This document shows positions 54,701-64,000 of a stretch of 64,000 nt of DNA, one piece after another. How positions within the stretch are numbered: the first letter of the stretch is position 1; the number at the start of each line of letters is the position of its first letter. The stretch is from assembly GCA_947184155.2 (NCBI GenBank), contig CAMXCT020002004.1:55889-119888 (forward strand), given 5' to 3'. The stretch comes from Cladocopium goreaui. Lineage: Eukaryota > Sar > Dinophyceae > Suessiales > Symbiodiniaceae. The position numbers and the translations under genes were made by a program. The notes under the pieces were generated by a model. The model made no database searches. It saw nothing but the letters and a program-made list of their open reading frames with translations, and was not told the DNA's origin.

Positions 54701-57039
54701 CCTGGCATGCCATCGCGGAATCTGCTCGGGGCTCTTTCCATATTCCTGCCTCGTGGCGTGACCGTGCACGCGATCTCGCCCCTTGCGTAGCGTGCGGGCA
54801 TGGAGACAATTCCTCTCAACACTGGACTCGTTTCTGCATAGTGCCTGTCCTAGTTGCCAACACCTTGTCACCCTCCCCCGATCCAGTGAAATCGTTGGAC
54901 CAACTAGCCCGAGTCAACACAGCTGGATGCGTGACCGCGAGCCACATTCTGCATCAGTTCCGCCGACTCTTGCTTGAGCATGGAGGCATGCAACACGCGC
55001 CATCTTCAGTTCCCCTAAGTGTCGCTGAATGGCTAACCCGCCTACATGACAATGCCCTACAGGCAATCCCAACTCGCTTCCTCCCGGAGCTTGTCTCTCC
55101 CGTCCGACCCCAGAGTGCCAACGCAAACAACCAAAATCATCCGTGCCACATGCAAACAACCGCCAATGAAGCAGTGACTCTCCACTCTGCAGCACTTCCC
55201 GATCTAGTCTGCACAGCTATTACACCCATTGCCCCGGATCAGCCTATCGCTGTCCTCCCCCTTGGACATCCATGGCTTAGCCTCATTGCCCCAGCACGAG
55301 CCCGGGTCGCTGGATTCCGCCCTAATGCTAAGATTGCACCAGCCTGCCCCCACTCACCGGATTCCTTCTGTACTGTTACAGCTCTTCAATCCATCAGTCC
55401 TAATGAGTTGATCTTAGCAATTCCCCCCGATGATGCACCATCCGAACCCTCGATACAGATTGTAGGCCAGTTCGATGGCAGTTGTATGCACGAAGATGAA
55501 TTGGGAGGAGCTGGATATGTTGTCTATGTCATAGAAGGTGGCAAGTCTCGCGTAATTGCATGTCGGTCAGTCGCTCTGCCGTATTGTTCAGATAATATAG
55601 AAGCAGAAATCATGGCCTGTTTGTATCTTGTTGAAGAAGTTGCTGTTGTCGTTAAGCAGCGTTTATCAAGCCGCGGCCTGACGCCCAAGGTAGTTATCCA
55701 AGGGGACATTCTCCCTGTCATTAAGTACTTTCAATTTGCGGGCCGTCTTCGGAGGATAGATATGCACCAACCATTGGAAAGCATCCGTTCAACCGTGAGT
55801 CTGCATCTCCCGGGTAGTCTATTCATATACCTGCCGAGAGTGGCCAACGGCATTGCAGATGACTTGGCTGGACAAGCTACCCAGTTCCTGTTGGCTAAAT
55901 ATAGGCGCAACCCCGCTACCTTCAATCGGAATGCTGGACCGGTGTCCATCAAGCCATCATTCCCAACGGGCCTCTTTCAGGTCGGAGGCTTTCACATTCA
56001 AAGTTTTGATCAAACCTGGAGCCAGCCCTTACTTACCCTAGTAGAGAGGCCCAGCATTGATCACGGTCTTCTCCGAAAACATGTGACCCTCCACCCCCAT
56101 CACCGCCAGCTGATCGAATCCTATCTCTCTCCGTGTCTCCCGCAAAACTGCAGTATTGAAATTGACTATTCCCCCAAAGCTGCTGACAACTACGGACGAA
56201 GATATTGCTGCACCATCGGAGGCCAGCGACTACCGCGTGCTGCCAGGCTGTTATTGTTCGGACAGAATCACTGCGAAATTGACCTCAAAGGATCTTTCTA
56301 TGAACTTGTTCGACGCCTGGGACTACGTTTTGCGCCCGATTTGGTACCCCTCCCAACCATCGATGAGTTCCGCGCGCAGCTAGCCCGAGACCCCTATATT
56401 CAGAAAGTTGAAGCAGTCTGCCCTGACACCATCAAGCAACTCCCATTGAGAATTATCAATAGCTCCCTAGCTGCTACATACCGATATCTCAGTTCTCTGG
56501 TTGATGACTCCCCCAGTGCGAGTGTCAGCGCAATCCTCTGCCAACTCGAGTCTCTAAGTACAACCCTGACAACTCAGTTGCTACCGCGTTTCCGCCCAGG
56601 TTTCCTGGTCAACCATAATGACAGCGCTTTTCGATTGCTAGAGCACTTTGAAGCCACAATTGTTGAGGACACCATTCGTGCACTTATTGCCCGCCACCCA
56701 ACACAATCTTTGGTGTGGCTACACGATGGTTTCTTGGTTGCTCCCCCGCCCCCTGAACAAATGTTAAGGCAGATCGAAAAAGAAGTTCTATCCAATCATC
56801 AGCTTTACCTTGGTCAGACATGGTTTAAAGTGACCTCCCTCAGCACAGCACGCGAGGCATATGTAGACACCCTCAAGCATACCGCTAGTAGCCATGCCCT
56901 GTCCCTCACCCGTCGCGCACCCCACAACTCCCAACGTAGACACCGCAGTGCGCAAGGATCGCCCCATATCTGCGCCACGCCTTTGGAAGCCCTTGCCAAA
57001 CTGCGTGCTCGACGCGAACGCCCGACGGGAGTGAGTTAA
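51724..57039 (+). CDS. LINE-like reverse transcriptase / RNase H polyprotein, element 2 (endonuclease truncated)
   Basis: The frame is open from 51724; ATG 51784 gives 1751 codons, and positions count from there. The first 60 residues and the 20 codons before the ATG match only the very end of the element 1 endonuclease ('KIDKVILPTEY' against 'ALDRVLCPTDY'), so most of the endonuclease is missing; an A9 run at 51746 may have shifted the frame. RT: 'PGPDGIPYAAWR', 'LDLSKAFERINP', 'YVDD' (493-496). Cys modules 'CQLC...CEKC' and 'CVAC...HWTRFC', a weaker SET-like part ('ITPIAPDQPIAVLPLG'), RNase H 'FDGSC' (Asp 1231), and the C-terminal 'IDLKGSFYELVRR' (Asp 1500) and 'WLHDGF' (Asp 1648). Unlike element 1, endonuclease end and RT are in one frame. 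It is likely a 5'-truncated copy. Confidence 0.88.
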   Translation, partial: CESAKPEEKKIDKVILPTEYMNRGLIQYQVFYDHLFESAGHACISIQLRHRPPVSSSPDLPLHMTIPASVFQPGKDRHDTRQVWPSLQSLVRRLCLVSQPTFESLQTLLWQWWMSLPKRPRDFNTLRKHLQSDRPLLNISKRLLRELLAALPGFRPALDEYCQSSTVITVPRTFLWKCFELLDLQLQQQHLITRNRDETTRSRGLGTNAPLWQRLRASCPRTVFYNGPILDGAGNQCQTDLDLSAAMLATRKFWFQPPVTYDPEWTDYLEQYKSQAQPWPHVPPPGAEDLIRTVLTTNDSSPGPDGIPYAAWRLHPGVSSDAMITHLNDICRSAVPPPCSVQAWIPKAKMGPTADNFRPLGMPSTFERVIDGSIAAVMTRAIAPLLHPSQTVLNVFREPQSAVQSVQAVLDQDAPCACLSLDLSKAFERINPHWILQILSACKAPWWIIMYTRHILLFRRCRHKVQGKLLPSKMIVTGVDMGRSFSVLLFCVAMDPVLTYLNRIPGMLTVQGYVDDTTMVGDTAAGMQWLSDAWQACLRLKSAGIQIDEHHCWRTSGINMHAASSGQIDQYPPLNWTQSLPGHATLRQALSRRAGYSTTTIVCRANLFVCLTPAEVDLILAGGHLAKIDPLFLVLCGCSNKCSVLVNHPASHSTLNALERSDWGAHLIEGKTTALGLLLYGKYTRSHQGWTPVEELVGTQAINPKAMSKANHRLALFATPAHSVVQRSLANNCFILSLNIYQSTYFGFTPDDINLYQQRSAKLILGRPWLVARYLPHIFRWLGIAPALDPAVTLTAACLGYWLRQNGSTAFLSPGYPDVGTRQGAVVQRIFRTWIPLLGIDTVGNLLRITAGQNTRKTQFQFLRQLKLRLYEAIQVHALQYLQSRVSLQLLPGGVSWAWLTQLATVPKLAVNGVARFAVLRWAVNEDDDECLRLRVAGSLQAEQPCQLCGLPTRLYPLGLNFAPACEKCCHDHDINATTLYSSERWGIPTASPWHAIAESARGSFHIPASWRDRARDLAPCVACGHGDNSSQHWTRFCIVPVLVANTLSPSPDPVKSLDQLARVNTAGCVTASHILHQFRRLLLEHGGMQHAPSSVPLSVAEWLTRLHDNALQAIPTRFLPELVSPVRPQSANANNQNHPCHMQTTANEAVTLHSAALPDLVCTAITPIAPDQPIAVLPLGHPWLSLIAPARARVAGFRPNAKIAPACPHSPDSFCTVTALQSISPNELILAIPPDDAPSEPSIQIVGQFDGSCMHEDELGGAGYVVYVIEGGKSRVIACRSVALPYCSDNIEAEIMACLYLVEEVAVVVKQRLSSRGLTPKVVIQGDILPVIKYFQFAGRLRRIDMHQPLESIRSTVSLHLPGSLFIYLPRVANGIADDLAGQATQFLLAKYRRNPATFNRNAGPVSIKPSFPTGLFQVGGFHIQSFDQTWSQPLLTLVERPSIDHGLLRKHVTLHPHHRQLIESYLSPCLPQNCSIEIDYSPKAADNYGRRYCCTIGGQRLPRAARLLLFGQNHCEIDLKGSFYELVRRLGLRFAPDLVPLPTIDEFRAQLARDPYIQKVEAVCPDTIKQLPLRIINSSLAATYRYLSSLVDDSPSASVSAILCQLESLSTTLTTQLLPRFRPGFLVNHNDSAFRLLEHFEATIVEDTIRALIARHPTQSLVWLHDGFLVAPPPPEQMLRQIEKEVLSNHQLYLGQTWFKVTSLSTAREAYVDTLKHTASSHALSLTRRAPHNSQRRHRSAQGSPHICATPLEALAKLRARRERPTGVS

Positions 57040-57229
57040 AATCAAGACCAACCCTAAGACCTAGCCTACCACTCCCCAGGCAGCTTTTGCTGCTGCAACG
57101 TAGTTATTGCTGATTGAAACCAACTGTTCACAGGTAGCCCTCATCAGCTCACTACCTTATCTGTACCCACCCTCTGCCGAGTTAGTTCTCATGCCTCATG
57201 TACATTGGTCTTGTCCGGTGGGGTTGGCT

Positions 57230-60200
57230 CCCAGGGGTACCCTGGGTAGCCCTCCCCACCTTTGCAAGACCCATGGGGACATCATAATACTAAACCCTTA
57301 GCCTCGGGTAGTCAATGACCCATTCCCTCACTCAGCTTACGAGCCCAAAGAGGTACATGCGCACCAGTTTTTACCTGGAGGATTTCAAAATAAGGACGAC
57401 GATTTGCGGCCCACTAATAATATGGCACTGCAAGGGATTAAGTAGTCCTGTGGAGAGGACCCAGGGTCAGCCGTCCGCGGAAACTCAGCTAAGCTCAAAT
57501 ACCAATCTGCAAATGCTAATTGATTGACAGGCTGTAGTAACTGCTCAATACGACTATGTCCACCTCCCAGTTGACCAAAAGTCCATCCAGCAGCATCGCT
57601 TCACTATGCTTTTACCTCCTGTTTGCCTCTTTCTGGTTGTTCAGAGGAAATCAACCTCCCACCCTGGGGAAAAGGTGGGGGGGAAAAAAAAAAACCACTA
57701 CAATACTCTCTGTACTCCAGCTCCTTAGCAAACACAGGCATCGTAAAGCTTCGTGTGCAACATTTTGCCCTGAAAGGATGGATTAGAAGTGAGATCATCG
57801 CTATGTAACTGCCATATGACCATTTCTGTTCCCAAGGGTACCTTGGGTAATGGAGAAGCATTTTCAGTGACCCGCATCGAGTTGCTAAGGCTCCTTCGGA
57901 CCGATATAAAATACGTCAAAGGCAGGTGTGACTTGTTGCTGCCCTTGAACCCCGTTTGTCGTCTGTCCGTAGTTAAGTCCTGTCCCATACTATATATTCG
58001 ACCCTCCGATCTACCTGCGCATTGTTTCCACGGCACATGAAGTTTCAAGGTGCGTTTTTGGAGTCATTAGTTTCGGGTCGTCCTACTCGAGTGCCATACT
58101 CATGTAAGGTGCAGCAGGTCACGCTGAGTAATACTACCTTTCGGCGCTACTTGCCACCCACATTGTTTCCCTTTCGAATGAAGCTGGGACGCCAATAAAA
58201 GCTGGGTAGTTACTGATGACATGCATGTCCTAGGAAAAGATATATCTTCTCCGCTTTAACCAGTATGGTTACCCTCAACGCACTACCCAAGCATTCAACC
58301 CCTCATCTCCCGCATAATAGCTAACCCTGCGAGTGGATGTGGTAAACGGACCCAATGGATAAAGGTTGCTCCCAGAAAGAACTGTTGCCCACTTGTTGCT
58401 TGTCCAGATTATCGCATCAAAGAGGGCCTTTTTCCTGATAGTTATTGCCCTGTTGGCAGCATCGCTAGGCTGAGCAACACTTTTGCTTAGGGTCCTTTTT
58501 CATTATATCATCCTGCCAACTGGCGCACGATCTTAAGTGAGTTGTAGAACTACCAACCACGTGGCCATAAGAAAAATTCATGAAGGTTGCTCCAGGGTGA
58601 TGGACTTCACTTCCCACATGCCACCGCTGAAGATCCTGAGCCATGCACCACCAACGCAGAACAGAGAAGTACCACGATGACGCCCCCCTCGCGCAGTGTG
58701 ATAGAGCCGGTAGGACATTATGTGATGCCAAGTCAAAGTAGATAGTGCTCTCGCCGCCCATGGTACCTCATACTCTGAGCTTGATAGAGCCTCGAGTGCT
58801 AGCAGTTTAGGACAGCTGCTGTTCCCAAGGGTACCTTGGGTAATGGCGAGTCTCCAACTACCACTTTGAAATGCGGCACACTGTTCCGAACCGGCGTCAG
58901 CAAGTCCTAGCGCTGGTATCCTGGACGGAATTTAACCAGAGCAGCAGGCATTGGGTTGCGATAGCTCGCATACATGTGCGCCAAGTAGGCAGCTCGTGAA
59001 CGGGCTTGCTTGTGTCTGCCAAGGCCCATGGCCTAAGGATCAGGTTTGTGGGCTACAAGCGTGGCTCCAAATCCATTGGAACGGAGCAGCGCTAACTCTG
59101 TGGGCTTCAACAATCAGTGAAAAGTAGCTGGCAAGATTTTCTGGCAAATAATTACTTGCACAAACCAGCCTCTCGGATAAGCCACCTTTTTGGACTTCGC
59201 AAGATTTCCCAACGAGGGTCAAGGACCATTTCCAATATTGATGGAAGTACTTCCGCGCATCGATGAACTCAGGCCCTTTCGGATTGGTACAAGGCACAGA
59301 AAGAAGCGGTGGCTACGGGGAGATCTCCAGTTGCCGCATTTGAATCGGAATCGCCATCAGTCCGAAAGAAAGACGTGGAAAATGCTATCTTCCTAGATCC
59401 TCTGTTGTACCCGACAATTGTTTTTACCGCATGGTCTCAATGTTCTTACTATGCTTCGGGCCTCCCATTTGGAGGGTTTTGATTGCGAACCCTGTGCAAA
59501 TACTGAGTGACCATTCAATTACTCAATAATTTTTCAGAGGTAGATGCACTCTTTGGACATGCTGAAAGCAGTGGTGCGCAGGCTGGTGCTTCCTAATTAC
59601 TGTTGCCATGGTTCCTGCCAGCATCCTGACATTAACTATCACTGGTTGTTTACTTTTTTGGTTGCAAAGCTCAACAAATTGACCGCAAAATAATCTATCT
59701 CCCTGTAACCTAGAGGGACTAGACAGGACCTTAATTACTGAACACTGCTAAAGACCAAAAGTCTGCATGAGATGTAAAGTTCACTCCCTTAGGGCAGCCC
59801 ATTGTGCATTAAATAGGCAGCTCGTTCCCAGGAGTGCGTGTTTATGCTAAGGCCCAGGGACCAAGGAAACAGTCTACTGGAATCGAGAGAGGCATCTTGA
59901 AGGCATTACGTCCCAGGGTCCAGACAACAGAGCAGCACTAACTCCAGGGGCTCCCGCAATCAGAGCATGGTAGCTGTTAGTTCCTGTTTGTACAGGTATG
60001 TCTTTTATTTTCCATGCCAGCCATTATCCCCCTTGCCTAAATTATCCAATTGACCAGGGGATGTATCTGGTTAGGGTCGCCCACTATGCTTGTCAACCGT
60101 CTGCCATTCTAAGTTGATTTTACCCCATCGGTGTACCCTCATCCCTGGTTCTGAGCCAAGGGGTGCTCACCTAATCATTGGCTGCCCGTAAGTAGTTGTC

Positions 60201-61795
60201 TGGTAAATGGCACGGCACTAATACTACTACAGTATATGGTAACGGTTTAAACATTTGACCCCTTACTGCCACAGCCCAATCTAGGTCCCCCAGTATGATG
60301 GACGACATTTCCCTGTCCACGCTGTCAGATGCCAGCAAATGCTGGGTAGCTATTGCTGACTCGCACGTTCCAGGGAAAGATATATCTTCTCTACTCTGAC
60401 CATAATAGTATCCACCAGCACACTACCCAAGCGCTCATCTCCTAATCTCCCAATATCGTAGCTAATCCTAGTGGTGGATGTTTCATTAAACTGGCCAAAT
60501 GATTAGCGGTTGCTCCCAGGGATAATTGTTGCCCATTTGCCCTACGTCCGGTTTACCACATTGTGTAGGGCCCTGTATAACGATCTACATAACACACCCT
60601 GCTCTTGATAGTTATTGCTGTGTTGGAAGCAGCGCCATGCTGAGCAAACGCCTATGCGTAGAGTTGTTTCTCACTATCACTGTCCCAGCCAGCGCACTAC
60701 CTCTGCCTAGTTATAGAACTCCCGTCAATGTGGCCATAAAAATCCAGTAGAACCGTTAAATAAATAAGGGTGCTCCAGGGTGATGGACATCACTTCCCAC
60801 ATGCCACCGCTGAAGCCCCAGGGCTATGCACCGCCGACGCAAGATGGAAAAGTACCACGATGACGCCTTCCTCGTGCAGTCTAATTGAGCCGATAGGACA
60901 TCCGGTGCTGCCAAGTTCCAGCAGATAGTGCTCTCGCCGCCCATTGCATTTCATGTTCAGTGTGTAATAGAGCTAGAGTGCTAGCAGATTGAGACAGCTG
61001 CTGTTCCCAAGGGCACATCGGGTAATAGCGAGTTTTTTACTATTACTCTGGAATACGATCCTCAGTCACAGGACACTGCCAAGGCAGGGTGTGCAACAGG
61101 CCTCGTGACGCAGCGCGTGCAACATGGTACCAGGGGAGAACAGAGAAACTCCACGATGACGCCTCGCACGAGCAGGATAATTGAGCTGGTAGGACATCCA
61201 TTGCCGCCAAGGAAGGGTAAATAGTGTTCTCGCCGCCCATTGCACCTCATGCTCAGAGCTTGACAGAGCCTAGAGTGCCAGCAGCCTCGGACAGCTGCTG
61301 TTCCCAAGGGTACCTTGGGTAATGGCGATTCTTCAACTCCCACTTTGAAATGCGGCACAATGTTCCAAACCGGTGCTATCCTAGTGTGCTGTCCTTCAGC
61401 CGCGCCGAAATAGCCTCTGCATCGCCCTCCAGAGACGGAGGCATGTAGCTGCGAAGATCTTTCGTTTTTTCAGCAAGTCCCTTGGTGATGTACAGCATTT
61501 CGAACCGTATTCGTGTACAGGGCAGCACGTAGAGCAACTGTGGACCATAGTCGTGCCTCAAACCAGCTGCTCTCCCTTTTCCCACCTCGTTCAATTTTTG
61601 CTTATAATTTTGCAGTGCCAGGTGGAGGAAACCATGAATGACCTGGACAACATAGGGTTTGATAACATAGGGCTTTCCTGCACTCCACCATTCAAGTACT
61701 CCCGCATGCCCTCACCCCCCGCTGTGCCCCTTATATCGCTAGGAACATGACACATATGTCTGTTTTTCCTCTGCTGTTCCCAAGGGCACCTTGGG
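57230..61795 (+). repeat. Second hairpin family, CCCAAGG-GTA-CCTTGGG, six copies
   Basis: The sites are 57230-57246 (CCCAGGG-GTA-CCCTGGG, one pair changed on both sides), 57831-57847, 58824-58840, 61006-61022 (CATCGGG on the right arm, partly broken), 61303-61319 and 61779-61795 (GCA loop). Five of the six are preceded by TGTT and followed by TAATGG or TAATAG; the first lacks both. All are on the plus strand and none occurs upstream of 57 kb. Confidence 0.75.
58195..61380. repeat. Diverged duplications (about 2.18 kb offset) plus a third partial copy
   Basis: 58195-58850 resembles 60340-61030, e.g. GATATATCTTCTC, CACTACCCAAGC and GTTGCTCCCAG recur. From about 58670 (ACCACGATGACGCC) to 58915 the unit recurs a third time at 61155-61380. 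Another block, GGCAGCTCGT at 58988 and 59817, also recurs with its downstream sequence. Identity is moderate with many small indels, so the duplications are old. Confidence 0.65.
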
Positions 61796-62506
61796 TAATG
61801 GTGAGGGCCCCATTTTCACCCTACCAGGTATTCATCTTTCATGGTTCATCCTCCTCATGACTGTCACTCTCTTCCCAATATCCCGGCCCCATCTATGCTA
61901 CCAACATCTGTGCTCCTTGCTTCTGTCCTCCCCATTGTCCATTGCCTCGTGCCTCTCTTGCACAGAGTGCCACCTCCTCCTGTCATCTGCTGCGGTTCCA
62001 CCATGTGCCCCGCCCCGTGCTACTCACTCCTGTGTCATGAATCTCCTACTGAACCACAATACACTGCCCCCCCAACCCTGCCACCAGTTATATGTTGTAC
62101 ATCTCTCCTTCTGTTGAGGTGTCGGGTAGTTTGTTGACTGAGCCTGGACCTCACATGACTCTTTCCGCCAGCAGCCATTGGTTCGAACTGTGAGGACACC
62201 GCACCTGCATAAGCCAGTGTTGCTTGGATCCTCACTTTTACTCAACTTCTAATCTCGCCCGTTCATTCTCCCTACAGCCGACACGGGGTTCCCGTTGTTT
62301 GGCCCCTGCCCGTTTCCCGGTGTTTGGCCGCTGCCACGCAATAGCGAGTGGTTCCTGTTTTTTGGTCCTGCAAGCCGTGCAACTGCCTTCACTCTGAAGA
62401 GTGCTGCCACTGCAGGGTACCTGCTGCTGGTATGCCGAAGCCAAACCCTTTTCCTTCTGGCTTAATCAGTGTTTCTGATCAACACCTACTGGACATATCG
62501 GCTGGA

Positions 62507-64000
62507 ATGAATTGGAACATGCCAGCAGCCAGCAGCGTTCGTTTTCTTGCGGTGAGGGGCACAATATGGGTAGGTGATTGCCATACAACATATAATTTCA
62601 CATTGGTTGAATACCACTTGCATATTGACGAGGTACCATGGATCATTTTTTCGACCCTCGCCGACGCCCTTGAGACAGAGTTTGACCCTGCCTTCTGGGA
62701 TACCGTCAATTGTGGCCGAAAAGAGCGGTGGGGCTTTCTTGAACTACCCTGGGATGGAAAAGTCTACGGTGCTGCACCACAGTATGCCCAAGTCCGGCTA
62801 TCTATCTTTAATCGTGACGCTCACACCATGCGTGTTGTGCAACCGTTTGTGTGGAACCATACGCACCTTAAAGTTCACCCGAACGGAGCAATGGTTTTCC
62901 ATGAACAAAAAAGATTAGCCTTCCTGCTGCCTTTGATAGTAGAAGCTCATGGGTTGCTGCCGCCTAAGCCATTGTTCTGGGTCAATGATGACAATACCAT
63001 CCCATTGTGGAGAACCACCCTGTGGACGCATGAAGAAACCATCCAGTGGTTAGCTGAGACCGGAGAGACGTACCCGCAGGAACTGCGCGAGGAACTCCAG
63101 CCGCGCATTGACCAACTTAAGCCTTCACAACATGCGAAACGGGCACTGCCTCCGCCTCCGCCGGTACCGACCAGGTGGGCGGAGCGATCGATAGCAAAAC
63201 AGCCAGCACAAACAGTGCAAACAGATGCTCCACCGGACCCTAAATGTACTCAGAGCACGCCACAGCAAGTGGCTGACCGAGAGCGGCAATACATGGAATT
63301 GCAGTCTATTATTCACCAAGCAAACCAACAAACGTTCGCAGATAGCCGACCAGCGGCGACCAGACTGACCCAAAAACCAGCCAATTTGCTGGCCGCAAGT
63401 CAACAAAGCACAGACATTGCAGCAACGGCCGCATCGTCCAATCCCAGTACAGGCGTAGTGGCAGAAGCTTCAACCCCGCAGCAAAGTAAGTCACCTGACA
63501 AAATCAGTGCACAGTCATTATTTCACAGACGACCAGGCCCACCATCGGCCCTGCCCGTGAACAAAGCACAAACGGATACCCCGGGTACCGGTGTGTTATC
63601 CTCTGACTCTCACTCTGCAACCCACAGCAAAGATGATGAGCAACAACAACCTTCGGAACAGCTTGCCGCCCACGACGACACATCTACAGAAGAATCGTCG
63701 CCTGCAAATACACCCAAAGCATCGCCGGAGACTCAAGCGACTGACACTGCTGGTGCTAGTAGCCCTGAACCCGCCAGTGACCCCATGCAGGACGTCGACC
63801 TCGCCACAGCGGACATCCCAACGTTGCAGAACATGGAAAAGACAGCCTGCGAAAGAGTGGCCTCCTGTGAAACGAGACTCCTCAATGCCCGCGAGCACCT
63901 TACTCGCATTCGAAAACGCCTTAAAAGAATGCAAGATGCCCACTCACCAGGTACTCCGCAACCCTCGCCTGTTGCAGATATGGAAATGGAAATCATTGAC
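62507..64000 (+). CDS. Unrecognised ORF, open to the window edge (498 codons, partial)
   Basis: From ATG 62507 the frame has no stop to position 64000. Residues 1-200 look like a folded domain rich in Trp and His ('GTIWVGDCHTTYNF', 'WGFLELPWDGKVYG', 'VVQPFVWNHTHLKVHPNG', 'PLFWVNDDNTIPLW'). Residues about 205-430 are a Pro/Gln/Ser/Thr-rich linker. A helical basic segment follows ('ACERVASCETRLLNAREHLTRIRKRLKRMQ'), then another linker. The domain-linker-helix order recalls the 37121 ORF but I see no sequence match. It follows the second hairpin family on the same strand and may begin a further element. The C-terminal part lies outside the window. Confidence 0.6.
   Translation, partial: MNWNMPAASSVRFLAVRGTIWVGDCHTTYNFTLVEYHLHIDEVPWIIFSTLADALETEFDPAFWDTVNCGRKERWGFLELPWDGKVYGAAPQYAQVRLSIFNRDAHTMRVVQPFVWNHTHLKVHPNGAMVFHEQKRLAFLLPLIVEAHGLLPPKPLFWVNDDNTIPLWRTTLWTHEETIQWLAETGETYPQELREELQPRIDQLKPSQHAKRALPPPPPVPTRWAERSIAKQPAQTVQTDAPPDPKCTQSTPQQVADRERQYMELQSIIHQANQQTFADSRPAATRLTQKPANLLAASQQSTDIAATAASSNPSTGVVAEASTPQQSKSPDKISAQSLFHRRPGPPSALPVNKAQTDTPGTGVLSSDSHSATHSKDDEQQQPSEQLAAHDDTSTEESSPANTPKASPETQATDTAGASSPEPASDPMQDVDLATADIPTLQNMEKTACERVASCETRLLNAREHLTRIRKRLKRMQDAHSPGTPQPSPVADMEMEIID

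Larger units (their letters stand above)
57040..62506. other. Long non-coding stretch of degenerate repeats
   Basis: Nearly 5.5 kb without a supportable gene. It contains six copies of a CCCAAGG-GTA-CCTTGGG hairpin and several diverged copies of longer units (listed separately). Near 57672 lies a G run followed by an A run. Short minus-strand frames beginning 'MGGE' recur because the DNA repeats; I do not call them genes. Confidence 0.5.

Noticed and set aside
1..64000. TGA reassigned to sense (alternative code)
   Set aside because: TGA ends several ORFs at sensible places (e.g. 21944, 24263), and only three in-frame cases exist.
1..64000. Dinoflagellate spliced-leader sequence or SL RNA gene
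   Set aside because: I found no convincing match to the leader core on reading; a systematic search was not possible.

Overview
The window looks like a repeat-rich stretch of a dinoflagellate nuclear genome (Symbiodiniaceae-like). The evidence is indirect: a dinoflagellate-style copia gag remnant, a tRNA-derived SINE, very large retroelement ORFs all on one strand, and a DNMT3-like methylase fused into a retrotransposon, as reported for Symbiodinium retroelements (de Mendoza and colleagues, 2018). I see no rRNA genes, no complete tRNA gene, no CRISPR array and no clear host housekeeping gene. Almost everything recognisable is mobile-element sequence.

Layout. 1-3.1 kb: non-coding; its first 1.4 kb is an inverted relative of 49.9-50.9 kb. 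3.1-4.2 kb: broken copia-type gag with a tRNA-SINE inside it. 4.2-21.3 kb: element 1, a giant LINE-like element: SF1 helicase, an array of eight stem-loops, then a DNMT3-like polyprotein, an APE-type endonuclease, and a reverse transcriptase with zinc motifs, a SET-like segment, RNase H and a polymerase-like C-terminal domain. 21.5-26.4 kb: five small ORFs. 26.69-35.87 kb: a nearly intact tyrosine-recombinase retrotransposon with split direct repeats (A1...B1-A2-B2), nested in the larger array. Around its insertion point lies a block of very hairpin-dense DNA (26.5-26.7 and 35.9-36.8 kb). 37.1-57.0 kb: element 2: a relative of one of the small ORFs, an ankyrin ORF, a glycosyltransferase-like/helicase ORF broken by three frame changes, an unrecognised ORF with one in-frame TGA, and a second RT polyprotein whose endonuclease is mostly missing. 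57-62.5 kb: non-coding degenerate repeats with a different hairpin family. 62.5-64 kb: an unrecognised ORF that runs off the window.

The most unusual signal is a short stem-loop, consensus CTGTC-CAAAGACGT-GACAG, found about 18-20 times in the spacers in front of successive ORFs. The stem changes by compensatory pairs (T-A, A-T or G-C at one position; T-A or C-G at another) while the loop stays nearly fixed. It therefore behaves like a selected RNA or DNA structure rather than drifting repeat sequence. Together with the polycistronic layout it suggests one family of giant multi-ORF retroelements, possibly arranged head to tail, that uses a common structured signal in front of each ORF.

The proteins form a plausible replication set: endonuclease, reverse transcriptase, RNase H and helicase for copying and integration, and a methylase that could mark the new copy. 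Several genes are damaged (frame changes, in-frame TGA, truncated endonuclease), so the copies here are probably mostly inactive. Coding calls rest on visible motifs and on comparison between the two copies in the window; no database search was possible.
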